Shown: positions 14,290 to 27,134, numbered from the stretch's first letter. The stretch is 64,000 nt of DNA from Salticus scenicus (GCA_963930645.1 OZ005662.1:81105902-81169901); one strand, 5' to 3'. The notes: generated by a model from the sequence alone, not told the origin. Numbers and translations are program-made.

Positions 14290-14925
14290 AAGTTTTGTTG
14301 AATCATATAAACGCTACCGAAGCAGCGGGGATCCGAAAGAATCGGCTAAAAGAATTTAAAAAATGCATTGTCATCGTGTTCTGATTTATTCAAAAAGTTT
14401 CAAATGGCTAGCTAGCCGGGAAGTTCATGATTGTTGAATAATATAAACGTTACCGAAGGCAGCAGGGATCCGAAACAATTGACTAAAGAAAAAAAAAAAA
14501 ATGCATTGCCATCGTGTTATGAATTTTTCTAAAAGTTTCAAATTTCTAACTAGTCGGGAAGTTATACGACTGTTGAATCATATAGTAAATGCTACCGAAG
14601 GCAGCAAAGACCTGAAACAATTGGCTAAAAGTATTTAAAAAATACATTGTTATCGGGTTTTGCGCTATTCTAAAAGTTTCAAATGTGTAGCTTAGCTAGG
14701 CAGAAAGTTAGTTAAATAAATTTTCTGTTGAAACATATAAACTCTGTCGAGGGCACCAGGGACCCGAAACAGTTGGGTAAAAATATTTAAAAAATGTATT
14801 GTCACCGTGTTTTGAGCTATTTTGAAAGCTTCAAATATCTAGCTAGTCGGGAAGTTAGTTAAAAATCGATTGCAAGATTTGTACTGGACACACAAATAAA
14901 CAAGAATCGAAGTAAATAAAAACAT
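14290..14925 (+). repeat. Tandem repeat, about 145-bp unit, four copies
   Basis: Second locus of the family at 305-840. Four units each contain a 'gttgaatcatataaacgcta' start and an 'agctagtcgggaagttagtt' end. The last ends in 'caaataaacaagaatcgaag' plus 'taaataaaaacatggtaaaa', matching the tail of the first locus. The shared tail shows that a defined element was dispersed rather than two random satellites forming. Confidence 0.75.
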
Positions 14926-15716
14926 GGTAAAATATAAATTAATTTGCCATAATAAAATATCGCATTATGTTGAAAAAATTGTTCTTAAAATTCTAAATTG
15001 GCGAGGTTCTACTGACATCAGTGAGTTGTATGTATTGATATAGTTGAGTTTCACAAATGTTTCACTCATTGTTTTTTCATTAATAAGTACACAAAAAATA
15101 GTAATTCCCGTTTTAGAGAATATAAATTTAAATTTGAAATGCAAAAAATCTATACAGCAATTTTATTATTTTACCATGAAAATTTTTGTAATTTAAAGTG
15201 TTACATTGCCCTCTAACACATTTCACTTGTGATTAAAGTTATTATAATTATTTCACTTATACAGCTACAGCGCATTTCAGTACAAACTGCTTATGTGACT
15301 ACTAACACAAAACAAATATAAAAAATCTTGAAAATGAGGATGAACCGAACTAATATACGCTCTGGGATGACCGTACTTGTTTTCCTCCTTTTTTTTTCTT
15401 TTTTTTCGCGTACTTCACTTGACGTCACAGGAAAAGGGGAAATGACGTACTCAACAGAACTAGTTTACCAGAAAAAGAAAACTATCGCTCAAGTGAAATA
15501 CAACGCCATCTCTTGGGAAAAGATAGATTATCGAGAAACTGACGCTCCCCCTTAAATGCTAGTGTATCTAAAACTAAAAATAAAAGAGAAATTAATAAAT
15601 GAATAAAAATTATAAGAAAGAATGAATATTCCTGAATGAATAAAAATTGGTAGATATCCAATTATTTGGATTCCTTATAGTTACTTAAAGCATTCTCAAC
15701 AAATAAGATAATTACT
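14926..15716. other. Non-coding, no feature recognised
   Basis: AT-rich with no repeat family I can name. The 75-residue ORF at 15328-15555 has a hydrophobic stretch produced by a poly-T run and no homologue that I recognise, so it is not called. Confidence 0.4.
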
Positions 15717-15915
15717 AGACCTGCTAACTATGATAGTTTATCCGTAATGGTATAAGGCCCCGCCTTTTTTTCACACCAGAATAGTTGTAGAGCAATAGTT
15801 TTCTAATATAATCATGAGATCAGATTGCTGATTATTAATTTACAACTATTCTGGTGTGAAAAAAAGGCGGGGCCTAATACCATTACGGATAAACTAGCAT
15901 AGTTAGCAGGTCTAA
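15717..15915. mobile_element. Fold-back MITE with about 75-bp arms
   Basis: The left arm 'gacctgctaactatgatagt' ... 'aaggccccgcctttttttca' ... 'caccagaatagttgta' is repeated almost perfectly in inverse orientation ending 'actagcatagttagcaggtc'. The inner 'gccccgcctttttttcac' box recurs in short elements at 26197-26355 and 30185-30455, so these form one family of short non-autonomous elements. No ORF. Confidence 0.85.
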
Positions 15916-16142
15916 ATTACTCAGCGTTTTTAGTTTCCGTTTAGTAAATAATTCCGTTTTAATAAAATGATAGCCTTTTTTTATTTATTTAACTATACAC
16001 ATTCTAATTCTTTCTAGATTTATTTTACACCAGAAAAAACAAACTAACTTTATATTATTGATTTTCCAAAAATTTTGCATTTAATAAAGACTTATTACTT
16101 ATTATCTCCTTTCGATATGCGGTTGAACGCTGTACGTACAGT

Positions 16143-16323
16143 CAGTGCTGCCAGATTGAGGGAAATTTTTATTTAACACCCACCACAAAATTTTAATTGA
16201 AACAGTTTGCTAATTGTTTCGAAACATTTTTTACAAAAATCGTCTATGTAATTAGCTAACTGTTATAAGTAAAATTTAACGGTGGATGTTGCATAAAAAT
16301 TTCCCTCAAATCTGGCAGCACTG
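16143..16323. mobile_element. hAT-type MITE with 8-bp target duplication
   Basis: The 181-bp element has terminal inverted repeats starting CAGTGCTGCCAGATT and continuing through 'gagggaaatttttat'. It is flanked on both sides by CGTACAGT (16135-16142 and 16324-16331), a perfect 8-bp target-site duplication. Eight-base duplications with CAG-type ends are typical of the hAT superfamily. Non-coding. Confidence 0.9.
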
Positions 16324-16331
16324 CGTACAGT

Positions 16332-18338
16332 AGATCACCGCAGCTCTCTCGAAAATTAGAATACCTTTTAGTACTCTGTGTAAATTTATAATCTACGTTA
16401 TCAATGCAATTTGGAAAAAATACATTAATTACGGTTTAGGTAAAGAGCAGTTTCTTTTACGACTTTTAACTCATAAGTTCTTCATTGTGATGTCTGTAAT
16501 AAAGTGTTCTATTTACTTTCACGCTTACATCGTTGGAAGTTCTTATTTGTCTTGCTGAAATTCAGTAATAATTTTGAGTAGTGATGTTTGATATATTTCA
16601 TAGATGAGTAATATTTGTTGTTATTTAACAAACATTACAATTAAAATTTAGTGATTGATATTGGATGAAAAATCACCAAAACTGGAACACTGAAAGTATC
16701 AGGCTCTGCGTTTATTCTTTTTTTTTTTTCTGAAATTCTCTTTCTGAGACGGTGATAAGTAAATGCTACTATAGAAATGATTGCTTAGACTAAAAGCAGT
16801 AGGCATGGAAAAGTAGCTTACCACGAATTTTTAATTTAAAATTAACGAATTGGCAGATAAGTAAACTTTTCATGGATAAAAAAAGATTAAATATCAAATA
16901 ATTTTTATCTAATAAGGTAAAGGAATTTCCTTTCTTGAATCAACCTCAATTCCGAAAATATTTTAATATACCATTAGTAGAAATAAATGTCTCTCGAAAG
17001 TGTTAAAGTCCGATCTTCCAAACAGACTTGCTTTATTATTAATAAAGGATTTTTTTCTTCTTTTTTACATAAAAAGTCGTTTCTTTTTAATGTTCTCCTA
17101 AGGTGCAGAGGTACATTTTAGCGAAAGAATATGTACAAAATTCTGTGATAGTTAAGTTTTGAGAATTCCCTACATTAGTAATTGAAAGATACATTTTTCC
17201 CAAAATAAATAAAATAATAATAATGATAATAATAATGAGTAAAAGAAGAACAATAATCTACATTTTCTGTCAAAATTAATAATAGTAGTTGTAGCAGTTA
17301 ACTTCATGACCATATGTTTTTGTTTTAAGATACATTACTTCAGAACAGGGTTTTCTATATCCATATTTTTGTTCCAAATGAATATATATTAAAATTATAC
17401 TCTTCCCAATTAAAATATTTGTATCCATACATAGTATTTTCATTGAACAAATACGAATATCGGGACTATTTTTAATAAATGTAGTTGCATACAAAATACA
17501 AAAGAAATGCCCACTGGCGAAGTTGCAAATTCCCAAGTGAAACAACGTCAGCAGTCACGTCTAACAACTAAAATAAAATTATCTTTCTGCATAGTAGTAA
17601 ATTATTTTTACTAAAGAAAACAGTTTCACAAAAAATAAAGTCAAAAGTCAATTCAAATTATAGAAGTTGAAAGAAATAATTCTTTTTAAAATTTTTAATC
17701 ATTAACAATATTTTTAATAATAGCAGCTAAGAAATGTCAGATTAATTTCGAGAAAACAGAATTTGTGTTATAATAATTAGATTTGGTAACAGATAAAAAA
17801 TGATTGCTGTAAATCATTAATGATGGAATATTAGGCTAAAAATCTTCTTTTTGTCCATCCGAAAACTGAATTATTTTTCCTTTGTACATGTTTTTATTTA
17901 TTTATAAATTCAATTTTTATCGGATACATTAGATAAAAATCCATTACATTAATACACTGAACTTGCTTTTTGTTCCTTATAATACACTGATTTTTAGTCA
18001 GGAATAATTAAATTTACTACATGTGGGTCCCTTTTACATAAACCACCTTGTACAATTTCAGATATTTATTTTAATCAGTTTAGATTTCCGTAGCAAAGTT
18101 TTTAAAGCATAATACATACTTAACACCATGTTGTTACTAGTAAATAAGAATAAAATTAATATAAAAGGTGATTGGTGTGAAACAAAGGCAGGTATTAAAA
18201 TTTTTACGCTTTATAATGAGATAGTTGGTAAGTATGCATAATATTTCAAACGAAGACCATAAAAATATCTCATTGAACTGTAAAATTAAATATATGTATA
18301 TAATATTAAGAATGAAATAAAAATAATATATATATATA
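16332..18338. other. Non-coding, no gene recognised
   Basis: AT-rich with AAT microsatellites near 17210-17235. Around 18120-18240 there is one end of a MITE of the 30240-30460 kind ('ggtgtgaaacaaaggcaggt', 'aaaatttttacgctttataa'). Minus-strand ORFs at 17276-17545 and 18137-18367 show no recognisable domain. Confidence 0.5.
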
Positions 18339-20765
18339 TCTGTATATATATATAAATTACGTGTCACGATGTTTGTCCGGGGTAAACTCCTAAACTAAGG
18401 AACCGATTTTAATGAAATTTTGCACACTGTGTGCAGTTTGGTCCAACTTGAGAGATAGGATAGTTTTTATCTCAATTTATTGTCACAATATTGTTTTATT
18501 GCAATTATTTGTTAATTATAGACCTTTATTAAAGTTGCTCCAAAATATCTGTAAGTTCCATTAATTTAATTGTTGCCAAAAAAATAAATAAATAAATAAA
18601 TAAATAAAAAAAAAATACGAGTTCATTTTCTTTCGACATAAAAATAAATACATTTAATCAAACGTGAACGTTAAAAAATTATAAAAAGTTAAATTATGCA
18701 TCTCACGAAAATTGACGTCACAATCAATTTAAAGATTTTATACACATTGTTAAAGTGCTAATGTAGTTCTATCATAGATATCCGCGATTGTAATGAAATG
18801 CTCGCCCTCTGGTGGGCTAAGGTCAAATTATCACACCACTGCATATCCTCATATTATGCAATCGACTTTCCATGATGAAATGGCGGAGAAAGAATAATAA
18901 TTACACGTGGCTGTTATATTTACTAACAACTGCAGTGTTCAGAGAGCGCCATCTATCGATCATTACAAACGCGGATAGTAATATATATAGATCTCTCATC
19001 CCCATGTTATCGTACAAAGATTTTTGATGCCGAAAAAATAAATAAATAAATAAATAAAAGCTTTGGAAACAGCCATTAAGTGGTATTGAAAAAAAAAAAA
19101 AAAAAAGAAAAGAAAGAAAGAAATATGAATTTGAAACTGTATCTGGAGTCTTCCATTCCCCTTTAGCAAATAAATTATTCATAAATCTTATTTGCTAAAA
19201 TATTAGTATGTATTCCCGTGTGTATTCACTCGGGGAAAGACGGCCATATTTTGGTAAAAACGTCGTCTTTTCCCAAATGAAAAGGAATAAATTTTTTCTC
19301 CCCAATGATCACTCTATTCTATATATGCTATACTATATCTATGAGTTCTATACGCAAGCGAAGTGTGACTCACTGACCGTCTGTGCAGCCAAGAAAAAGA
19401 TTTCCTATGTTAATTGCCCACTGGATTTTTTGTAAGAAATTATTAAAAATCGAGGAAATTTATTTCCCGATTTTAATCCTTATATTTGGGTATAGATATG
19501 TATTAGTTATCGCGGGTGTTAGATTGAATTATTTTGCTGTCAAATTGACAAAATTTTAATTTTAAATTTCAAAACTCTGTCGCCCTTGGCTTTTTTTATT
19601 ATTATTATTATTATTTGGCGATCAAAAGCGTAACACGAAAATATACATGCCAGATGTATGCATTGTACGAAATGTAATATGTATTATTCATTGTACGTAT
19701 GTATGACATGCAATATGTATTGTACGAAATATTGTTTCATATTATTCATTACTCTTTTAATATAAGTTGTTAAAATAACCATGATTTTTGAAAGGAATTA
19801 AATATTTTCGCCAGATAATTTGGCGATATTCTTTTTTTTTCGCCAAGGATGACAGAAATGAAATCTATTCCGCTGCAAAATATTAGTATCTTACATCAGA
19901 TATTTTATTTAGACATTTGAAAACAAATTTGACTTCAAACTATGATAGAATATTTATCATTTTCCTTTTAATTAGTATATTATTAGTATATTAAAATTTA
20001 AAAGCATGGTATATAAAAAGTTTTTTTTTTTTTTTTTTTTATCTTATAATTATTCGTATCTTAATCCTCAATGTTTCCCATCTTTATTAACTTGAATTTA
20101 CTATTAAAATTTTAACATACTCAAAAACTTCTCATCACTTCGTTAAAATACACTAAACTTTTCCAAAATCTTATTCTATTTAAAATGATACATGTATTTA
20201 CTTTAAATGTCCAATATTTCATAAGATTTCCAATTTTAAAGTTTTAAAATATTTATCAAATTTACTTATTTTTCTGGTTTAGCCTTATTGTTTTCCTTTT
20301 TATAACTACAGCTGTTGCCCTCTTTAAAATATTTAAAATGATGAGGTCATTTTATAGTAAAATTATCCATTATAGCATATATTATATTTCACTCCTCCAT
20401 AAAAATTGATTTTAAAATCGTCTGTTTCTTTTATACTTTTATTTTAATAGAATTTAATTTATATATTAGTCATTTTAGCAATTTTATCCAAAGTAGCATT
20501 AGAAATAATATATATCACTTCTCCATTAAAATTTATAGGACCCTACAATAAAATTAATTTGTGCTTAATATCAACACTACGAAAATTTTTATCAATCGCT
20601 TCCAAATTTTGACCTAAGTTTCAAATCTCAACCCTGTGGGTTTTTACATCGGCTACAACGTTTTCGTCTTTGTTCGTAAATAATAATTTGACTGTACTAA
20701 ATAGTTTACAGCCGTATAATTCAACGTATAACTTAGTCCCAGCAACGCGTGGCCGGGTCTGCTAG
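18339..20765 (+). mobile_element. Non-autonomous Helitron
   Basis: It begins with TC followed by (TA)n and the insect-type Helitron 5' sequence 'acgtgtcacgatgtttgtcc', with 'gaaattttgcacactgtgtg' and 'agtttggtccaacttgagag' downstream. It ends with a short hairpin region 'gcaacgcgtggccgggtctg' and CTAG before T. Both ends agree with known arthropod Helitrons, which insert between A and T without target duplication. The 2.4-kb interior has no Rep-helicase ORF; it contains poly-T tracts and short ORFs without domains, so the copy would need enzymes from elsewhere. Confidence 0.75.
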
Positions 20766-20791
20766 TATATATATATAATGAAAACATTATA

Positions 20792-23700
20792 CAGTAGAAC
20801 CTCGATTGGGACCCAACCTACTTCGGATAATCGAAATTTTCGGATAATCGAGAATTCATTAATAATCATCTAGTTTAATATGTAATATCGTCGTTGAACT
20901 GTTATTATGACTATTTTAACTGTTAAATAAATTAAAATTATAAATGAAAATTAATTTAAATTTATTTAAATCAAATTGGAGTGTAAAGGTTGATATTTTT
21001 ATTTATTACCAACTATGCGAAAAATACCAGAGCCGAGAATCGCACCCGGGCACCTCCGCTTAACGCACGGATGCTCTACCACTGAGCTACCCTAGCCGAC
21101 AACCAGCTACGCATTTCTCGCATAATATTCGTTGGCCAAGTCACCGAGTCTGCAAACGCAGATATATCAGGTGAGACAATAATAATCGTAGCACAACTCC
21201 ATAGACCACGAAATTTCAATTTAGAAAAAAAAAAAAAAATTATTCATGAATTCATCAACCGTGAATATTTATTTAAATCAAATTGGAGTGTAAAGGTTGA
21301 TATTTTTACTTATTACCAACTATGCGAAAAATACCAGAGCTGGGAATCGAACCCGGGCACCTCCGCTTAACGCACGGATGCTCTACCACTGAGCTACCCT
21401 GGCTGACAACCAGCTAGGCATTTCTCGCATAATATTCGTTGGCCAAGTCACCGAGTCTGCAATTGCAGATATATCAGGTGAGACAATAATAATCGTAGCA
21501 CAACTCCATAGACCACGAAATTTCAATTTAGAAAAAAAAATATATATATATTCATGAATTCATCAACCGTGAATATTTATTTAAATCAAATTGGAGTGTA
21601 AAGGTTGATATTTTTATTTATTACCAACTATGCGAAAAATACCAGAACCGGGAATCGAACCCGGGCACCTCCGCTTAACGCACGGATGCTCTACCACTGA
21701 GCTACCCTGGCTGACAACCAGCTAGGCATTTCTCGCATAATATTCGTTGGCCAAGTTACCGAGTCTGCAAACGCAGATATATCAGGTGAGACAATAATAA
21801 TCGTAGCACAACTCCATAGACCACGAAATTTCAATTTAGAATTTTTTTCTTTTTATTAATAAATTCATCAACCGTGAATATTTATTTAAATCAAATTGGA
21901 GTGTAAAGGTTGATATTTTTATTTATTACCAACTATGCGAAAAATACCAGAGCCGGGAATCGAACCCGGGCACCTCCGCTTAACGCACGGATGCTCTACC
22001 ACTGAGCTACCCTGGCTGACAACCAGGTAGGCATTTCTCGCATAATATTCGTTGGCCAAGTCACCGAGTCTGCAAACGCAGATATATCAGGTGAGACAAT
22101 AATAATCGTAGCACAACTTCATAGATCACGAAATTTCAATTAAGAAAAAAAAAAAAAAAAAAATTATTCATGAATTCATCAACCGTGAATATTTATTTAA
22201 ATCAAATTGGAGTGTAAAGGTTGATATTTTTACTTATTACCAACTATGCGAAAAATACCAGAGCTGGGAATCGAACCCGGGCACCTCCGCTTAACGCACG
22301 GATGCTCTACCACTGAGCTACCCTGGCTGACAACCAGCTAGGCATTTCTCGCATAATATTCGTTGGCCAAGTCACCGAGTCTGCAAACGCAGATATATCA
22401 GGTGAGACAATAATAATCGTAGCACAACTCCATAGACCACGAAATTTCAATTTAGAAAAAAAATATATATATATTCATGAATTCATCAACCGTGAATATT
22501 TATTTAAATCAAATTGGAGTGTAAAGGTTGATATTTTTATTTATTACCAACTATGCGAAAAATACCAGAACCGGGAATCGAACCCGGGCACCTCCGCTTA
22601 ACGCACGGATGCTCTACCACTGAGCTACCCAGGCTGACAACCAGCTAGGCATTTCTCGCATAATATTCGTTGGCCAAGTTACCGAGTCTGCAAACGCAGA
22701 TATATCAGGTGAGACAATAATAATCGTAGCACAACTCCATAGACCACGAAATTTCAATTTAGAATTTTTTTCTTTTTATTAATAAATTCATCAACCGTGA
22801 ATATTTATTTAAATCAAATTGGAGTGTAAAGGTTGATATTTTTATTTATTACCAACTATGCGAAAAATACCAGAGCCGGGAATCGAACCCGGGCACCTCC
22901 GCTTAACGCACGGATGCTCTACCACTGAGCTACCCTGGCTGACAACCAGGTAGGCATTTCTCGCATAATATTCGTTGGCCAAGTCACCGAGTCTGCAAAC
23001 GCAGATATATCAGGTGAGACAATAATAATCGTAGCACAACTCCATAGATCACGAAATTTCAATTAAGAAAAAAAAAAAAAAAAATTATTCATGAATTCAT
23101 CAACCGTGAATATTTATTTAAATCAAATTGGAGTGTAAAGGTTGATATTTTTATTTATTACCAACTATGCGAAAAACACCAGAGCCGGGAATCGAACCCG
23201 GGCACCTCCGCGTAACGCACGGATGCTCTACCACTGAGCTACCCTGGCTGACAACCAGCTAGGCATTTCTCGCATAATATTCGTTGGCCAAGTCACCGAG
23301 TCTGCAAACGCAGATATATCAGGTGAGACAATAATAATCGTAGCACAACTCCATAGACCACGAAATTTCAATTTAGAAATTTTTTTTTTTTTTTTTTTTT
23401 TAAATACATGAATTCATCAACCGTGAATATTTATTTAAATAAATTTGAGTGTAAAGTGTGATATTTTTATTTATTACCAACTTTTATTTATTTATTACCA
23501 ACGGTTGATGAATTCATGAATAAAAAAAAAATTCTAAAATGAAAATTAATTTATTTCTGGAACAAAAACTTACAATGGTTTAAATGGAAACTTGATCTGG
23601 TGTAAATTGGCCATTCATTGCCATGCAGCTCTATCCCGAAGTTTTCTTAAAAGCATGAGTTCAGAGGAATTATAAGTGACACAACGTGACTCCTCCCCTT

Positions 23701-24169
23701 TTTCAAATTCTGCTGCAATGAAAATTTCTCTGTTCTTGAGATGACAAAAGATGTTAGGTACTTTGCACTTGCTTACAATCAGAGGGTGCAATAACATTCG
23801 ATTGTTCTGGGACTCGGCAGTATGACCTTCCAAATTTCGAAATGGGGTGTGTTTTTGTTTAGAACAGGGACGTTTGAAAGTGGGGAAGCGTACACTCATA
23901 CCATAATTGAGCTTGCGAGAAGGAATTCTAAAAAAGGGAATTCCAAAATATTTATCTGCACTCGTAGTTTGGAAAGGACGGCTTGCATACAAAAGGAATG
24001 TGAGTGTGGGGGGGGGGGGAGAAAAAAAAAAACTTTAAAAATGCATGTTTGTTAAGAGAAAATTTTGGATGGTAGTGGAAAGTGAAAAAAAAAAAAAGTG
24101 AAGAAGAAACCGACATCGGTTAACGGAGAGGTTCAGTTAATCGAGGTTCGGATAATCGAGGTTCTACTG
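20792..24169. mobile_element. Tigger/pogo-like element holding a tRNA-like array
   Basis: The left end TA-CAGTAGAACCTCGATT... is mirrored by the right end ...AATCGAGGTTCTACTG-TA, giving TIRs of about 17 bp plus subterminal 'cggataatcga' motifs on both sides and a TA target duplication. The CAGTAGAACCTCG type of TIR is characteristic of pogo/Tigger elements. Most of the interior is the 307-bp array described separately. No DDE transposase is readable; the ORF at 23615-23992 (minus) has no recognised motif. Confidence 0.75.
20985..23500 (-). repeat. 307-bp tandem array with eight tRNA-like sequences
   Basis: Eight head-to-tail units of 305-311 bp plus a partial ninth. Each carries on the minus strand a 72-nt sequence that folds as a cloverleaf, at 21025-21096, 21332-21403, 21640-21711, 21945-22016, 22256-22327, 22563-22634, 22868-22939 and 23177-23248. 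It has a 7-bp acceptor stem, GCTC/GAGC D stem, 5-bp anticodon stem and perfect CCGGG/CCCGG T stem with TTCGATT, so both polymerase III boxes are present. The anticodon loop reads GCGTTAA: anticodon position GTT, but C where U33 is normally invariant, so function as tRNA-Asn is doubtful. Units 2-3-4 match units 5-6-7 in their private spacers, a higher-order repeat of about 920 bp. Confidence 0.9.
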
Positions 24170-24277
24170 TACATAGAATTATAGTTGCTAACTTAGCACC
24201 TTTTTTCTTACCGGAAAAACTTAAAAGGAATATTTATTTTATTTAATCAGCCGACTGCAACTTTCTTCATCTATTAA

Positions 24278-24868
24278 CCCTTTGGGTACATTTGACGAGT
24301 GAGACTCGTCATGTGCTTACTTGGGCGAAGTTACGGTGGACGAGTCTGACTCGTCATCGGAATTTAAGAAGTAGGCGTTAATGTTTGCGGCACCCCCGCC
24401 AGTGGACGTTGATCGCAAACACTTTCCTGACGTATTTTATATCTTACAACCATACTTATATCATCAATATAAGTATATTCCAAATAAAATGTATTACTTT
24501 TACAAATTAACACTTTCGCGACCGCTGACGTAGATTCAAACCATTTGAAAATCTGTAACTCCACCAGTGGGCGTTTAATTTCCAATTTGTGTGCTATTTT
24601 TATCTTAAATATATAATTAATATTCACAATTTCACAATGAAATATACTATGATACAAATACTTTGATTAGAAAGAATAAAATTATTATGTATATCCATTT
24701 GTAATATAAATGTGAATACTGAAAATTTTATTCTGAAATATTGTAACATGGGAGAATAACGCCCATAGGCGGACCTTACTGTCAAAAATTCAAAATCATT
24801 CCATATAGCGACAAATTAAATCCGTCCCTTGGGCATAAAAATCTTCAAATAATTCGGTACTCAAAGGG
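24278..24868. mobile_element. piggyBac-type MITE flanked by TTAA
   Basis: It is bounded by TTAA on both sides (24274-24277 and 24869-24872) with terminal inverted repeats CCCTTTGGGTAC and CCCTTTGAGTAC. Internal 'gacgagtgagactcgtca' palindromes follow the left end. TTAA duplication with a CCCTTTG start is typical of the piggyBac superfamily. The 591-bp interior encodes nothing; the ORF at 24364-24657 (minus) lacks a transposase motif. Confidence 0.88.
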
Positions 24869-24904
24869 TTAAGTAAATTGTACTTGCCAACATCCTAATT
24901 AATA

Positions 24905-26189
24905 CGAGGGTATGTACTTAAGTTTTTAGAATCTGGCAACGAAAACACAGCTACTTTCAGCGCAGACGATTTTTGTCAAAATTCAAATATTTATGTGATC
25001 GTCTGCATTTATAGAACATCAAAAGCTGTGAAATTCTATTTACTGAGATCTTCCAAAAATCATAAGTACTAAGTAATTATGGAATTATGTCGAAGGGATT
25101 TCAGAGCCATGATTTTTTATGACTTTCGACAAGGTTTGACACAGAAACAAGTGTTGCGATAGAATGAAATCAACGTTTGGTAGTGAAGCACCATCCAAGG
25201 CAACGATTTACAACTGGTTTAAAGAATTCTCCCGCGGTCGTAAGAATCTCAGTGACGATGTTCGAGAGGGTCGACCAAAAAGTGCTGTGACTCCCGAAAA
25301 CATTGATGCGGTGAGAAAACTAATTGCTACTGATCGTCACGTGACATATGATGAAATAGAAACGTCTTTGAACATTTCGAGGACCCGCGTACATTCAATT
25401 TTACATGACCATTTAAAGGTGAAAAAGGTGTGTTCCCGGTGGATCCCCCACAATTTATCTCAAGCTGAAAAGGACGCTCGTGTGAAATGGTGCCAGGAAA
25501 ATTTAAAAAAATTCAACTCAGGTGCCTCAAAACATGTGTACGATATCATAACATGTGACGAAACCTGGATTTATTTCTATGAACCGGAAACAAAGCAACA
25601 ATCCTGTGTTTGGGTGTTTCCAGATGACATTAGGCCGACAAAAGTTGTTCGTTCAAGGAGTGCTTCCAAAAAGATGATTGCTTCTTTTTTCGGTAAATCT
25701 GGCCATATTGCAACCGTTCCTTTGGAGGATAGTAGAACGGTCACTGCTCTTTGGTATACCACAATTTGCTTGCCGAAGGTAATTGCAGAAGTAAGAAAAA
25801 ATAATTCAAAACGTCGCATCATTTTGCACCAAGACAACGCAAGTTCACACAAAGCTTCACTCACTGTGGATTATCTGAAGCGCGAAAAAATTGAGTTGAT
25901 GACTCATTGTCCGTATTCACCGGACTTAGCACCAAATGACTTCTTTTTGTTTCCGTTAATCAAAAATAAAAGGCGTGGTCAACGTTTTAACAACCCGGAA
26001 GAAGCTTACAAATATCATGTTTCTGCTGTGTCACTTTCAGAGTGGCACAAATGTTTTGAAAATTGGTTTATTCGAATGCAAAAATGTATCGATGCTTCAG
26101 GAGAATACTTTGAAAAGCAATAAATCACAAACTTTTGGTAAGAAATTATTTTTTGTATTACTTTCTAAAAACTTAAGTACTGCCCCTCG
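24905..26189 (+). mobile_element. mariner element, nearly full length
   Basis: The 1285-bp element is flanked by TA on both sides. Its terminal inverted repeats start CGAGGGTATGTACTTAAG and CGAGGGGCAGTACTTAAG and share 'gtacttaagtttttagaa'. Length, TA duplication and one intron-less transposase gene fit the mariner family. It sits inside an older MITE, which fixes the order of insertion. Confidence 0.92.
25079..26123 (+). pseudogene. mariner transposase, frameshifted near the N-terminus
   Basis: DDE transposase that would cut and paste the surrounding element in the nucleus. The long ORF 25164-26123 (319 residues) has the N-terminal helix-turn-helix ('APSKATIYNWFKEF', 'GRP') and the catalytic blocks: 'TCDETWIYFYEPE', 'ILHQDNASSHKA' and 'YSPDLAPNDFF', which form a DD34D arrangement. 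The expected first 25-30 residues are present upstream from an ATG at 25079 but in another frame, closed by a TAG near 25159, so a small indel has separated them. Catalytic residues are intact; the lesion lies in the DNA-binding end. The element is therefore probably inactive. Confidence 0.9.
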
Positions 26190-27134
26190 TATCCCGTAGT
26201 GTTGTTAGTCCCGCCTTTTTTTTTTTTTTTTTTTTCGCACCAGTAAATTTTTAAAATAATATTCTCCAAATGCGATTGCGATTGAATAAGAAGAATAATA
26301 CTCTAAAAAAATACTGGTGTGAAAAAGAAGGCAGAGCTAATAATACTACGGAATATTAATTAGTATGTTGGCAAGTATACAGGGGCGGCGGAACGTGAAT
26401 TTTATTGACCGGGCCTGGAATATTGAAGCATGATCAATGGCGCACCACTGAAGGGGGGGGGGGGCTAAGGGGGATCGAGCACCCCAGACCAAAACGACAC
26501 ATAAGAATAATATTTTATAAAAGCTGTATTAGCAAAATTTTATTTTTAACTTTGTAAAACAGAAAAAATTACTTCTTTTTAATCAGTAGTTCTCAAAACA
26601 TCGGTTTCAATGCCATAAAACACTATACCCTATACAAATAGGCTTGGAGATGAGGGTTCTAGCTATTTTAAGCCCCTCCCAGGCCATGATTACTCGGTGC
26701 GCCACGAGGGCACGATCAAGTAATTAAAATAATTGCAATTGTCAGGTTTTTGTTGATTTTTAGTTCGTTTAACATATTGAACTTTCAAAAGACAAGAAAA
26801 AATATATAAAGACTGAATAAATGCATTACTAGTTTTAATCACTTATAACGTTTAATGAAAGAGAGAAAATTTAAACCAGGCAATACATTAAGCAAAATAA
26901 TATACAGAATATGAAACAGTAAATGTTTGAAATCAGTCAGAATCAGTTTGAACAGTAAATAGTGATTCTAGAAGTTTTGTGAAATTTTACTAAAAGTCCT
27001 GTGCTTGCCAATCTCAGACGCTCAGACGCAGGGACACGAAAACAGCGCAACACAGGGAAGCTATTTTACACAATGCGGAAAAATTCGTGTAAGGTGTATC
27101 GTGTATAGCTACAATGTTTTACATATTTACTTAC

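Larger units (their letters stand above)
8755..14290. mobile_element. Possible element bounded by CGGGTCGGGT-rich ends
   Basis: At 8757-8900 there are inverted GGGTCGGG/CCCGACCC motifs beginning 'tcctgcatcgggtcgggt'. At 14078-14290 similar 'gggttcgggtcgggt' repeats end near 'gactgtatcggg'. Subterminal motifs of this kind flank some hAT elements (general knowledge), so the interval may be one element filled with other repeats. No transposase is readable inside and no clean target duplication was found. The two blocks may instead be independent minisatellites. Confidence 0.35.
24881..26377. mobile_element. Fold-back MITE split by a mariner
   Basis: The left end 'acttgccaacatcctaatta' and the right end 'taattagtatgttggcaagt' are inverted repeats. 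The sequences just inside ('ccgtagtgttgttagtcccg' at 26195 and its inverse near 26335-26350) continue the pairing once the mariner at 24905-26189 is subtracted. The inner 'cccgcctttttttt...gcaccag' box links it to the elements at 15717-15915 and 30185-30455. Confidence 0.85.

Noticed and set aside
15328..15555. Possible small secreted protein
   Set aside because: The hydrophobic stretch comes from a poly-T run; there is no supporting context or family.
21025..23248. Cluster of functional tRNA-Asn genes
   Set aside because: The cloverleaf is complete, but the invariant U33 is C in the copies read, and the units behave as a satellite; kept as tRNA-like repeats.
23615..23992. 125-residue minus-strand ORF in the Tigger-like element
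   Set aside because: No DDE or DNA-binding motif that I can see; an overlapping ORF on the other strand is similar in length, so chance is likely.
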